Origin: Bradyrhizobium sp. BR 10289 | GTDB lineage: Bacteria > Pseudomonadota > Alphaproteobacteria > Rhizobiales > Xanthobacteraceae | Direction of reading: 5' to 3' | Length of the DNA: 64,000 nucleotides | Assembly (NCBI RefSeq): GCF_019455385.1 | Contig: NZ_JACOFR010000010.1 | Location: forward strand, 62,001 to 126,000 | In this document: positions 35,642 to 43,175 of the stretch, one piece after another | Layout of the letters: each line of letters begins with the position of its first letter | Numbering within the stretch: position 1 is the first letter of the stretch | Translations under genes and position numbers: made by a program | Notes under the pieces: generated by a model | What the model was told of the DNA's origin: nothing | The model's database searches: none | The model's input: the letters and a program-made list of their open reading frames with translations, nothing else

Positions 35642-36640
35642 TCACTCCCGCGCCTCGATGCTGATCGCCGCCTTCGGCAGCGAAAGATGGCCGTTGGCTT
35701 GCTTTCTCGCAGCATGCGGACCGGATGCACGGCCGGCGGTCCGGCATGCTCGGGGCGATTTGCCTGTCAGGCGCTTGAAGGCGTTGCTGAAGGCGCTCTC
35801 CGACGTATAGCCCAGCGCTTCAGCGATGATCGCTACGGGCGTGGCTTCCTCCCGCAGGGCACGTTCGGCAAGCCGCATGCGCCAGTTGGTGAGATAGGTC
35901 AGCGGCGCGACGCCGGAGACCCTTCTGAAGTGGGAGGCGAAGGTGGTGCGAGACATGGCGCAGGCGCTTGCGAGCTCCTCGAGGTGCCAGGATCGGCCGG
36001 GTTCGCCGTGCATCAGACGCAGCGCCGGCGCAATGCGGGGATCTCCCATCGCCCGCAACCACCCGGCGGGCATGTCGGTCGCTGTTTTCAGATGGGCCCG
36101 AAGGATCTGGATGAAAAGAAGCTGCGCGAGCTGGGCCGACGCGAGCTGAGCGCCCGGCAGTTCCGAGGCCCGCTCCTCGACCAGCCGGTCGAGCAGCCAG
36201 CGAAAGTTCATCGCCTGGGGCGATGACGCCTGGATGTGAATCCAGGGCGGCAAGATATCTGCGAGCAACCTGCCGCTCAGCGGGTCGAGCAAAACGTGGC
36301 CACCGATATGGGCGAAGTCATCACCGTCGCCGAGCTCGGCCGTTGTCGCGCCGGCGCCGGAAAACAGATCCATGGCGTCGACCGGCGCGGCATTCCGATC
36401 GCTGGCCAGGATGAAGGAACGCGGCGCTGCCAGCAGTCCGACGTCGCCGGTCTCAAATCGAAAAGGCTGAGCTTCGCCGTCGATCGTGACCCAGCAGCTC
36501 CCCTTCACGACGGCGAAGAACTTGATGGTTTTCGGCACCGGAAACCGGATGGCCCATGAGCCGCCGGCCCTGAAACCACCCGTCACCAGCGTTTCTGCCT
36601 GCGTGAACCTGAGGATGTCGGAAAACGGATCGTCGGACAC
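35642..36640 (-). CDS. AraC-family regulator with cupin sensor domain
   Basis: About 332 residues from a GTG at 36640 (an in-frame ATG at 36679 would add 13 residues). The N-terminal half is a cupin (FFAVVKGSCWVTIDGEAQPFRFETGDVGLLAAPRSF). The C-terminal half is the double HTH of AraC/XylS proteins, with ELASACAMSRTTFASHFRRVSG and VAIIAEALGYTSESAFSNAFKRLTGKSPRACR. I prefer the GTG because family members begin at the VSDDPFSDILRF-type segment, and because the upstream codons are exactly a 21-bp-spaced direct repeat that looks like an operator. Neither start has a strong ribosome binding site. It is divergent from the reductase at 36761 and probably controls it. Confidence 0.88.
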   Translation of the reverse strand: MSDDPFSDILRFTQAETLVTGGFRAGGSWAIRFPVPKTIKFFAVVKGSCWVTIDGEAQPFRFETGDVGLLAAPRSFILASDRNAAPVDAMDLFSGAGATTAELGDGDDFAHIGGHVLLDPLSGRLLADILPPWIHIQASSPQAMNFRWLLDRLVEERASELPGAQLASAQLAQLLFIQILRAHLKTATDMPAGWLRAMGDPRIAPALRLMHGEPGRSWHLEELASACAMSRTTFASHFRRVSGVAPLTYLTNWRMRLAERALREEATPVAIIAEALGYTSESAFSNAFKRLTGKSPRACRTAGRASGPHAARKQANGHLSLPKAAISIEARE

Positions 36641-36644
36641 ATCA

Positions 36645-36678
36645 GGACTTTCGAGCAAGTAATGCGGACTTTCGAGCA
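36645..36678. promoter_or_regulatory. 21-bp-spaced direct repeats at the AraC gene start
   Basis: GGACTTTCGAGCA occurs at 36645-36657 and again at 36666-36678, exactly 21 bp apart, which is two turns of the helix and a common spacing for half-sites of AraC-family activators. It lies between the GTG of the araC-type gene and the divergent reductase gene. Confidence 0.6.
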
Positions 36679-36760
36679 TTCACAATCCGAACAGATGGCC
36701 TCACAGATCGTCCAATTCAAGGCGGGAATTGAACGCCGATGCGGCCATCAGGAGAACGAC

Positions 36761-37795
36761 ATGAACGAAGAGACGGTGCTCGTCACCGGAGGCACGGGAT
36801 TTATCGCGCAACATTGCATTCTGGCGCTGCTGGATGCCGGCTATCGGGTGCGGACCACGGTTCGGTCGCCGGCGCGTGAAGCGGAAGTGCGCGAGAACCT
36901 CAGGAACGGCGGCTGCGAGGCCGGAGATCGCCTGTCCTTCGTTGCCGTCGATCTCACCGAGGACCGGGGCTGGGTCGAGGCTGCCGCAGGCTGCAGCTAC
37001 GTACAGCACGGCGCCTCGCCGACCCCATCGGGACACCAGGTTCGTGAAGAAGACTGGGTCAAGCCCGCCGTCGAAGGCAATCTCCGGGTCTTGCGCGCAG
37101 CGAAAAGCGCCGGCGTGAAGCGCGTGGTTCTGACTTCCGCCTTCGGGGCGATCGGGGTCGGCCACGAACCGATGAGCCGGCCGTTCGACGAGACGGATTG
37201 GACTAACCTCAACGGCAAGGTGGCGCCCTATCAGAGGTCGAAGACGCTTGCCGAGCGCGCCGCGTGGGCCTTCGTGGGTCGCGAAGGCGACGGGCTCGAA
37301 CTGTCTGCCGTCAACCCGACCACTGTCCTCGGACCTGCTCTGGGCCCGGACTATTCTCATTCCGTTCGGCTGATCAAGAACATGATGGAGGGCCAGCCGG
37401 GCTGCCCGAAGGTCAATACTTGCCTGGTCGACGTCCGTGACGTCGCCGATCTCCACTTGCGCGCCATGACCAACCCCGCCGCCAAGGGAGAACGTTTTCT
37501 TGCGGCTTCGGGCGGCAGCCTGTGGCTGGCGGACATTGCGAAGGTGCTGCGCCAAGGCATGGGAATCGCTGCCGGCAAGGTCTCGACGCGAGTCCTGCCC
37601 AACTGGTTCATACACCTGATCGCGATCGGAAACCCCGCGATGGCGCAGATCGTGCCGCACCTCGGCGTGAACATGAATGCCACGGCCGAAAAAGCGAGAA
37701 GGCTGCTCGGCTGGGCTCCACGCTCGAGAGAGGATGCCATCCTGGCCACAGCCGAAAGCCTGGTCCGGCTTGGCCTGCTGAAAGGCGCGTCGTGA
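36761..37795 (+). CDS. NAD(P)-dependent epimerase/reductase (dihydroflavonol reductase-like)
   Basis: A 344-residue extended SDR. The Rossmann motif TVLVTGGTGFIAQHCILALLDAGYRVRTTVRS is at the N-terminus, the catalytic YxxxK is YQRSK, and VNPTTVLGPALGPDYSHS is the substrate-domain signature of aldehyde/dihydroflavonol reductases. The ATG at 36761 has an AGGAGA ribosome binding site, so 33 upstream in-frame codons are not used. It would reduce a carbonyl with NADPH. It is divergent from the AraC-family gene, with the repeat operator between them. Confidence 0.88.
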   Translation: MNEETVLVTGGTGFIAQHCILALLDAGYRVRTTVRSPAREAEVRENLRNGGCEAGDRLSFVAVDLTEDRGWVEAAAGCSYVQHGASPTPSGHQVREEDWVKPAVEGNLRVLRAAKSAGVKRVVLTSAFGAIGVGHEPMSRPFDETDWTNLNGKVAPYQRSKTLAERAAWAFVGREGDGLELSAVNPTTVLGPALGPDYSHSVRLIKNMMEGQPGCPKVNTCLVDVRDVADLHLRAMTNPAAKGERFLAASGGSLWLADIAKVLRQGMGIAAGKVSTRVLPNWFIHLIAIGNPAMAQIVPHLGVNMNATAEKARRLLGWAPRSREDAILATAESLVRLGLLKGAS

Positions 37796-37824
37796 ACGTG
37801 GACGTCCGGGCCCCGGCTGGAATA

Positions 37825-38271
37825 TCACATCGGCTGTGACGGGCTGGCGAACGGCGGGGGTGGCGCATCGCCGACCGCGATCATGCGCTGCGCAATGACG
37901 CCGTAGACCTTGCGCCAGGCCTGCTCCAACTCATCGGTCCAGTTTGGCCCAAGGCCACGCGCAAGGCTCCAGAGCAGTGCTTCGCCGACGACAGGATAAT
38001 GCTCGGCCCTTGCGCCATATCGCTGGTGATTGCGGCCGAGAACGTCGGCACCCCCCAGCAGCCCCGTCGCCGGATCGAGGCTGCCGACCAGCACGGCGAG
38101 TTTCGAAATGAAATCCTGCTTCAGCGCGCTCAGGTCAGCGGGAAACATCGGCCGGATTTCAGGCGCCAGCTCGAAGATGCGATCGTAAAACGCCGTCATC
38201 GCGTCATTGGCATTGGGGAATACCAGATCGAACGAAGTCCTGACGCGGACGATCTCTTCAGCCGTCAACAT
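37825..38271 (-). CDS. Single-domain haemoglobin
   Basis: A 148-residue globin from the ATG at 38271, which has GGAG seven bases upstream; the frame stays open upstream but without globin sequence. The proximal haem ligand is H82 (GRNHQRYGARAEHYPVVGEALL) and the B10 tyrosine Y29 (FYDRIF), as in Vitreoscilla haemoglobin and the globin part of flavohaemoglobins. No reductase domain follows. Such proteins bind oxygen or detoxify nitric oxide in the cytoplasm. Two copies of GAGTGCACTGTA lie upstream and may be a regulator site. Confidence 0.9.
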   Translation of the reverse strand: MLTAEEIVRVRTSFDLVFPNANDAMTAFYDRIFELAPEIRPMFPADLSALKQDFISKLAVLVGSLDPATGLLGGADVLGRNHQRYGARAEHYPVVGEALLWSLARGLGPNWTDELEQAWRKVYGVIAQRMIAVGDAPPPPFASPSQPM

Positions 38272-38608
38272 GCGCAACTCCGACCTTGCCTGGTGCGATC
38301 GACAGCGCAACGCGTGAGCTCGGATCAGTGTGCGCGTGCCTGGCAATCGTCGATGCCGGTTGCCCGGCACCGACCATGCTCATCGCAATGACATTACGAT
38401 GCGAGCCGGGAAATTTCCAGATGTCGGGCAAGCTCGTGACAGTTAACTCAATTCAGCGATCTGCCCAAATAGAGTGCACTGTAGGGCAAGCTTCACTGTG
38501 CGGTCGTGCGCAATGATCGGGCCTGCTGACAGTATTGAGTGCACTGTAATTCCGCGGCTGGAAGTTCATGGCGAGTGTGCTCTTTGATTGCTGATGGACT
38601 TGTGCGTG
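38272..38608. promoter_or_regulatory. Haemoglobin upstream region with duplicated GAGTGCACTGTA
   Basis: These 337 bases contain no gene. GAGTGCACTGTA, with the palindromic core AGTGCACT, occurs at 38472-38483 and 38537-38548, 65 bp apart. They lie 200-280 bases before the haemoglobin start. ATTGAGTGCACT recurs at 62273-62284, in front of nothing obvious, so it may be a dispersed sequence and not an operator. Confidence 0.4.
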
Positions 38609-39208
38609 TTAATCGCGCCTCGTGTCTTGCTTTCCGACCTTGGGAGGCTCGAGCAGCACCTCTTTCAAATGGTCTCCGGAAGCGACGATGATCACGAAGT
38701 TGAGTTTGCCGTCCTGTCGGATCAGACCGCCGGCCAGCGCGCTGCCGGCGGTCGCTTTCTCGGCGACCTGCACGGCATCGGACAATTCCGGCTTGATCCA
38801 CTTCAAGGCAAGGATGTTGGCGATGTCTTCCCGATCGAGTTCCTTCAGCGACGACGTCACCTCCTTCCCGGTGATGTTTCCGGTATTTGCGTCGATGGCG
38901 TTCTCCCATACGTGCTCATTGCGGATCGTGCGAACGCGAAAGATGGGCGGGCCGTCGATCTCGAAGCTGATGTCGGCGGCCTTCGAACCGTCATGCAGGT
39001 GCTCAGCGATCGCCATCGCCCGGCTGAGCGGGACGCGTGTCGTGCGGAATTCCCTGAGTACGCGTTGGATGGCGGCCTCTTCGGCCCGGCTTTGCGCGCT
39101 CGCGCTTCGGCTGTCTGCGTCCGCAGGGTTTTGAACGTCAGCGACGGCGGCGGTCGCGGCGAGCGTGGCGGACCACATGATCAGGGCAAACAGATGCTGC
39201 TTGGACAT
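38609..39208 (-). CDS. Exported PepSY-like protein
   Basis: A 199-residue protein from ATG 39208 (a TTG at 39238 is possible) with a signal peptide (QHLFALIMWSATLAATAAVADV). The mature part has two repeats of the PepSY type (VPLSRAMAIAEHLHDGSKAADISFEIDGPPIFRVRTI...WENAIDANTGNITG, then IKPELSDAVQVAEKATAGSALAGG...). PepSY domains inhibit peptidases or bind partner proteins in the periplasm. It is the last gene of a four-gene minus-strand operon of small envelope proteins. Confidence 0.75.
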   Translation of the reverse strand: MSKQHLFALIMWSATLAATAAVADVQNPADADSRSASAQSRAEEAAIQRVLREFRTTRVPLSRAMAIAEHLHDGSKAADISFEIDGPPIFRVRTIRNEHVWENAIDANTGNITGKEVTSSLKELDREDIANILALKWIKPELSDAVQVAEKATAGSALAGGLIRQDGKLNFVIIVASGDHLKEVLLEPPKVGKQDTRRD

Positions 39209-39212
39209 CGGA

Positions 39213-39533
39213 TCAATCTCGGTGTGGTGGTTGGTCAATCGCCCACAAGGGGCTGTGCGCGACGACGATCTCCTTGTCGGAGGGCGTGGGCGGCGACTGA
39301 TTGGTATCGATCCTGACGAGGGCCGGCCCCTTCACGTCGGAGTGCATGCGGATCGCAGGCCGCGCAGGATCCGGCTCCGCGAAGCGGCTTGGCGGTTGGG
39401 GCGGGAGCACCCAACCGGTCATGCAAAGCAAGCAGAGCAGGGCGCCGCCGACCGACAGAAAATAGCCGCGCAAGGGAAGGGCGGTGTCGTTCGATCGGCT
39501 CGCCTGCATTGACATGACGGATCGTCGGCTCAC
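39213..39533 (-). CDS. Small membrane-anchored protein
   Basis: A 106-residue protein starting at a GTG (39533) with GGGAGG eight bases upstream; ATG codons at 39515 and 39509 are alternatives. It has one membrane helix (YFLSVGGALLCLLCMTGWVLP) and a proline-rich periplasmic tail. The stop is four bases before the PepSY gene start, so they are co-transcribed. No domain is recognised. Confidence 0.6.
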   Translation of the reverse strand: MSRRSVMSMQASRSNDTALPLRGYFLSVGGALLCLLCMTGWVLPPQPPSRFAEPDPARPAIRMHSDVKGPALVRIDTNQSPPTPSDKEIVVAHSPLWAIDQPPHRD

Positions 39534-39573
39534 GGCATGGGCCTCCCGACCGTGGCATCACTCTGTTGCATCG

Positions 39574-39792
39574 TCAGATGCTCCACGGGCGTGGATGATG
39601 GCGCGCACGTTCGGCATCGAGATAGCCGCGCTGGTCGAGCCATTCGGTCGGACAATAGGCTGCGGCTGTCGGATTGATCATGTGTCCATCACGCTGGAGC
39701 GCTATCCGTGTTCCGGTCACACCTGTCCACACGATCTCGCCGCTGGTCGGGTCCACTTCCATCCCATCAAAGACTTCGATGAAGTTCAGCAT
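39574..39792 (-). CDS. Small hypothetical protein
   Basis: A 72-residue acidic soluble protein (LNFIEVFDGMEVDPTSGEIVWTG, later YCPTEWLDQRGYLDAERARHH). I recognise no family. Its ATG lies one base after the stop of the upstream gene, which supports real translation within the operon. Confidence 0.55.
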   Translation of the reverse strand: MLNFIEVFDGMEVDPTSGEIVWTGVTGTRIALQRDGHMINPTAAAYCPTEWLDQRGYLDAERARHHPRPWSI

Positions 39793-39793
39793 G

Positions 39794-39982
39794 TCACGCC
39801 ACCGGTCGTGATCTCACGTCGCTGCGCGTGGCGAGCGAATGAGCCCAGGCGATCATGGCGATCGTGATTCCCAGCAGCAGGCTCAAGGCCACGAGGCACA
39901 CGGCCACAACGATGTTCAACGATGCGGCGGCAAGTCCGGGCAGCGGATTTTCGCGCATCAAGGGGAACAGCAGGCTTGACAT
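39794..39982 (-). CDS. Small membrane protein, first gene of the envelope operon
   Basis: A 62-residue protein with an excellent AAGGAG ribosome binding site seven bases before ATG 39982. One long hydrophobic segment (AAASLNIVVAVCLVALSLLLGITIAMIAWAH) spans the membrane once or as a tight hairpin. It is unrecognised. The promoter region just upstream carries TACACCGTATA, the same element found before the TetR gene at 42220. Confidence 0.6.
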   Translation of the reverse strand: MSSLLFPLMRENPLPGLAAASLNIVVAVCLVALSLLLGITIAMIAWAHSLATRSDVRSRPVA

Positions 39983-40002
39983 TCCATATCTCCTTAATAA
40001 AA

Positions 40003-40013
40003 TACACCGTATA
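40003..40013. promoter_or_regulatory. Candidate TetR operator in the envelope-operon promoter
   Basis: TACACCGTATA on the plus strand, 20 bases upstream of the first start codon of the minus-strand operon. The inverse TATACGGTGTA occurs at 42301-42311 in the intergenic region of the TetR gene and the RND operon. Both are followed by an AT-rich flank (GTTCATATAAA here, GTTTGTTTATA there). Confidence 0.5.
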
Positions 40014-40132
40014 GTTCATATAAATCACGCACCGCGAATGGTGTCAAGACGACGGCCTCACAAGCGCGTGTGCAGGATCAAGGCGGTGAGGCTCCGCCAA
40101 ACCACAAGCCTCGAGCAAAGAAAGGATCCAAC

Positions 40133-40387
40133 TTGACGAGATTGACGCAAATGCTGTTCGCAGCGGTCGTGGTTGCGCTCGGCAGCGCAGCAGCATCCGC
40201 GCAGGAGAACCAGGGCACGGCGGAGCAGAGGGCAGCCTGTACGCCCGACGCCTTTCGCCTGTGCAGCGCCTACATTCCGGACCCGGCGGGTGTCGAAGCC
40301 TGCCTGCGGCAGAGGAAACCGGCCTTAAGCGAAGCGTGCAAAGCGGTGTTCGAGCAGGCAAGCACCGGCTCTGCCAGGGCCAGATAG
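40133..40387 (+). CDS. Small secreted cysteine-containing protein
   Basis: About 84 residues from a TTG at 40133 with AAAGGA six bases upstream; an ATG at 40151 is the alternative. Signal peptide (LFAAVVVALGSAAASAQE) then a mature domain with four cysteines: RAACTPDAFRLCSAYIPDPAGVEACLRQRKPALSEACKAVFE. I recall this CxxxxxxLC...C...C pattern as a common small periplasmic family in rhizobia, function unknown. Confidence 0.65.
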   Translation: MTRLTQMLFAAVVVALGSAAASAQENQGTAEQRAACTPDAFRLCSAYIPDPAGVEACLRQRKPALSEACKAVFEQASTGSARAR

Positions 40388-40466
40388 GATTGATGCTGCG
40401 ACCGGTGTGACGGGGTTGCCGTCCTGAATTGCATCGGCATCGCGGCCAGGAGACAGGAGCGATCTC

Positions 40467-40903
40467 ATGAGCACGGTGTACATACCGGCCCTGGCTGCCT
40501 TCGGCGGCTCTGCGTTCGGCGCGCTCTCGACCATCGTCAGCGGATGGTTCAGCGGACGCCGAAAGCGTCGCGAGCTTCATCACGCCCGCTCGTTCTCGAA
40601 GCGCGAACAATTGTACCATTGCTTCATCGAGGAGGCGTCGAGGCTCTATGCCGAGGCCCTGGTCAATGATCAGGCGAAATCCCGCAACTGGTCAGCCTCT
40701 ATACGCTGGTCGGGCGCATGCGGATCTTGTCGAGCAGCGAGGTTGTTCAGGCCGCCGAGAGAGCCGGGCACCTGATCATCGAGACCTATCTCTCACCAAA
40801 TCGCACATTCGTCGATCTCCCCAAATTCATCGAGGAGATGGATCCCTTGCGGGATTTCGGAGAGGCCTGCCGCCGCGAGTTGATGAACATTCCCTCGCAG
40901 TGA
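40467..40903 (+). pseudogene. Small membrane-associated protein gene split by a one-base frameshift
   Basis: The first frame (from ATG 40467) encodes STVYIPALAAFGGSAFGALS...RSFSKREQLYHCFIEEASRLYAEALVNDQA, and then becomes meaningless at about 40676. From there a different frame continues the expected protein: QLVSLYTLVGRMRILSSSEVVQAAERAGHLIIETYLSPNRTF...DPLRDFGEACRREL, ending at 40903. Inserting one G at GCG-AAA (40673-40677) restores a single 145-codon frame (GCG GAA ATC CCG CAA CTG). The intact protein would have an N-terminal membrane helix and a helical cytoplasmic domain. It is either a true frameshift or a sequencing error. Confidence 0.7.
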
Positions 40904-40911
40904 GAGACGTT

Positions 40912-41511
40912 ATGCGCAGCCAGATTGAAGATCGAACGAGCCGCGCCCGCCGCAGGATCGTGCAGGCCGCCATCCATCTCTATGGCGAGATGGGATGCGA
41001 CAAGACCACCGTCGCCGACATCGCGCAGAGTCTGTCGATGTCCTCGGCCAACGTCTATCGATTCTTTCCCTCCAGGCGGGCGATCGAGGAGGCTGTGGTG
41101 CAAGAGGTGCTCGAAGAGACGGTCAGTGAAGCGGCTGAGGCGGCTCGGGGCCGTGGGCCAGCGCTGCGGCGCCTGGCTGCGATCCTGAAGGCAATAGCCG
41201 ACTGCAATGGAGCTCGACCGGCGAAGCATCGCCGGCTGCAGGACCTGGTAACCCTGGCCGTCCGGCAGAACTGGACCGTCGTCCTCGCCTACGACGACAG
41301 GATCCGAGGGCTGGTGCGGCCGATCATCGGCGCGGGCCAGGCACGCAGCGAACTGCAGGGCGGCAGTCCGATGGCGCTGACCTGCTGCCTGCTCGAAGCC
41401 ATGGACGTCCATCTCAATCCATCGCGGATCGGAGCTGCGACTCTGCGACCAAGTTTCGAGGAGATGTTGAGTTTTTGTACGAGCGCTTTGCGTCGCACGC
41501 CATTCCTGTAG
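40912..41511 (+). CDS. TetR-family transcriptional regulator
   Basis: A 199-residue regulator from ATG 40912, with an in-frame GTG at 40900 that overlaps the previous stop. The DNA-binding domain is at about 10-60 (SRARRRIVQAAIHLYGEMGCDKTTVADIAQSLSMSSANVYRFFPSRRAIEEAVV), followed by a helical C-terminal domain (RHRRLQDLVTLAVRQNW). The helix SMSSANVYRFFPSR resembles that of regulators next to RND and MFS exporters. It faces the second TetR gene, and no operator is obvious. Confidence 0.88.
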   Translation: MRSQIEDRTSRARRRIVQAAIHLYGEMGCDKTTVADIAQSLSMSSANVYRFFPSRRAIEEAVVQEVLEETVSEAAEAARGRGPALRRLAAILKAIADCNGARPAKHRRLQDLVTLAVRQNWTVVLAYDDRIRGLVRPIIGAGQARSELQGGSPMALTCCLLEAMDVHLNPSRIGAATLRPSFEEMLSFCTSALRRTPFL

Positions 41512-41566
41512 CCGGACGAGATGACAGCTCGCGCGAAGCTCGGGTGCGCCGGCTAATGCGGATGAG

Positions 41567-42220
41567 CTAGTGCGTCCAGTCCGTCTCGCAGGCGGCCAGG
41601 AAAAAGCCGACGCGCTCGCGCACAAAGCCACGAAGTTCTTTCTCCAGGTCCTTCGAGGTCTCGCCGACCAGCGCGCGAAACAGCATCGGCAGCAGAATGA
41701 GATCGAGGAAGATTTGCGCGGTGGAGCGGCTCCGCTTGGCGCTGAACGGGCCTCTCGGCGTGCGAGCCAGCTTCTGAGTGGCGTCGTCCAGGAGCTGGGA
41801 GACTGCCGCCAGAGACCGGTCGCGGGCAGCGTCATGAACATTGCGGCTCAGCTCCGGAAACCGCTGCGATTCCGCGATCGTGGTGCGTACCATCCCGAGC
41901 GATTCCTTCAGGAATCGTTCGATGATCGCGGCCCCGAGGCTCATCAGCTTGTCCTCGATGGTGCGCCCTTCCGGCACGAAGCCGTCGAAATCCATCAGGC
42001 CGTCGACGTTGCGGGCCACCACCGCCGCGAACAGTGCTTCCTTGCCTGGGAAGTGGGCGTAGATCGTCGGTTTGCTGGCGGGTGCGAGCTCGGAAATGTC
42101 GTCGATACTCGCGCTGCGGTATCCCTTCTCCAGAAACAATTGCTGAGCGGCATCGAGGATGCGGGTCTGTGCATCGCCGGCAAGATCCTTGGGCGGTCTG
42201 CCTCGTTTGGTCTTCTTCAT
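41567..42220 (-). CDS. TetR/AcrR-family repressor divergent from the RND efflux operon
   Basis: A 217-residue regulator; ATG at 42220 has GGGAG eight bases upstream, and the 40 upstream in-frame codons are not family sequence. The N-terminus KKTKRGRPPKD precedes the TetR HTH (DAQTRILDAAQQLFLEKGYRSASIDDISELAPASKPTIYAHFPGKEALFAAV). The C-terminal domain has the AcrR-type wording ELSRNVHDAARDRSLAAVSQLLDD. It is divergent from the histidine kinase/RND operon with a candidate operator at 42301-42311, and the same sequence lies before the envelope operon at 39982, so it may repress both. Confidence 0.9.
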   Translation of the reverse strand: MKKTKRGRPPKDLAGDAQTRILDAAQQLFLEKGYRSASIDDISELAPASKPTIYAHFPGKEALFAAVVARNVDGLMDFDGFVPEGRTIEDKLMSLGAAIIERFLKESLGMVRTTIAESQRFPELSRNVHDAARDRSLAAVSQLLDDATQKLARTPRGPFSAKRSRSTAQIFLDLILLPMLFRALVGETSKDLEKELRGFVRERVGFFLAACETDWTH

Positions 42221-42300
42221 TTCAGGACTCCCAATCACGAGTCTGTGCGCGTCTGCATCCCTCTTGACACGGCGCGCGAAGATAGGCAAGAAAAAGAAAA

Positions 42301-42311
42301 TATACGGTGTA
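42301..42311. promoter_or_regulatory. Candidate TetR operator before the RND efflux operon
   Basis: TATACGGTGTA in the AT-rich centre of the 193-base divergent region, the inverse of the element at 40003-40013. A TTGACA at 42264-42269 lies nearby on the plus strand. Confidence 0.5.
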
Positions 42312-42413
42312 GTTTGTTTATAGAGGCCGCTTGCCGCCACAAGCGGCGCGGCCGGGAGGCCGCACAGGGCGACGCGCTCGGCCTGACCCCCGACCCGAAC
42401 TGAGGAGAATGTC

Positions 42414-43175
42414 GTGACTGTTCTGAACCCAGAACCGCCAAGCTTGCCGGAAGGCGTGCTGCTGCGCGAGCTGCATCACAGGGTCGCCAACGGTGTTGCC
42501 TTCGCCATCAATCTGGTCTCCGCGGCCGCCATCCGTGCCGAAGGGGCGGAAGCCAAGGGCGCGCTTAGCGACGTCGCCGAGCTGCTGCACGGCTATGCCG
42601 ACGTGCACCGTGCGCTCGGTATACCGCCGGGCGACACCTTGATCCAGGCTGCGACCTACATCCGCAAGCTGGGCTGTGGCATGCGCCGGGCGGTCCTGGA
42701 CCGGATGAACATTCAGCTGGCCTTCGCGACGCAGCCCCTCGCGCTTCAGCCGCAGCGCTGCTGGCATCTGGGGCTGATCGTCCATGAGCTCGTGATGCAT
42801 GCGGCAAGGCACGCTTGTTTCGATGCAGGGGCCGGACAGATCAGGATCAAGCTAACGCGCACCGGTGCGCTGGTGAACTGCGTGATCCTGGACAACGGCT
42901 CGCGTCCCCCGCGGGAAGCTTCCGATCGCGAATTGCGCATTGCCAGAGATATCGCACGGGCTCTCGGCGGGCGCATCGAGCATGGTTTCGGCGCTGAATT
43001 CACCTCGATCGTCGTTTCGTTCCCGCTGACCGAGCGGGAACGGCGCGCAAACTGGTCGATCGCAACGCGCCAGATGAGGGCTCCGCGCCGTACGAGATCC
43101 CCTGCTTCGAGCCGCCAATCCGCCGATGCGCTCGGCGTGCTGCTGTCACCCTCCCATCATACGGACGCGCCATGA
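42414..43175 (+). CDS. HisKA_2/HWE-type histidine kinase-like protein with altered N box
   Basis: A 253-residue cytoplasmic protein starting at a GTG with GAGGAG seven bases upstream. The dimerisation/phosphoacceptor motif LLRELHHRVANGVAFAINL (H21/H22) and G1 box VILDNGS are present, but the N box reads HLGLIVHELVMHAARHA with histidine at 124 and 129 where the family has the asparagines that bind Mg-ATP. There is no sensor domain, and the C-terminal 40 residues are disordered. It may be a pseudokinase or an anti-sigma-like partner. Its stop overlaps the next start by four bases, so it is translationally coupled to the efflux pump. Confidence 0.75.
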   Translation: MTVLNPEPPSLPEGVLLRELHHRVANGVAFAINLVSAAAIRAEGAEAKGALSDVAELLHGYADVHRALGIPPGDTLIQAATYIRKLGCGMRRAVLDRMNIQLAFATQPLALQPQRCWHLGLIVHELVMHAARHACFDAGAGQIRIKLTRTGALVNCVILDNGSRPPREASDRELRIARDIARALGGRIEHGFGAEFTSIVVSFPLTERERRANWSIATRQMRAPRRTRSPASSRQSADALGVLLSPSHHTDAP

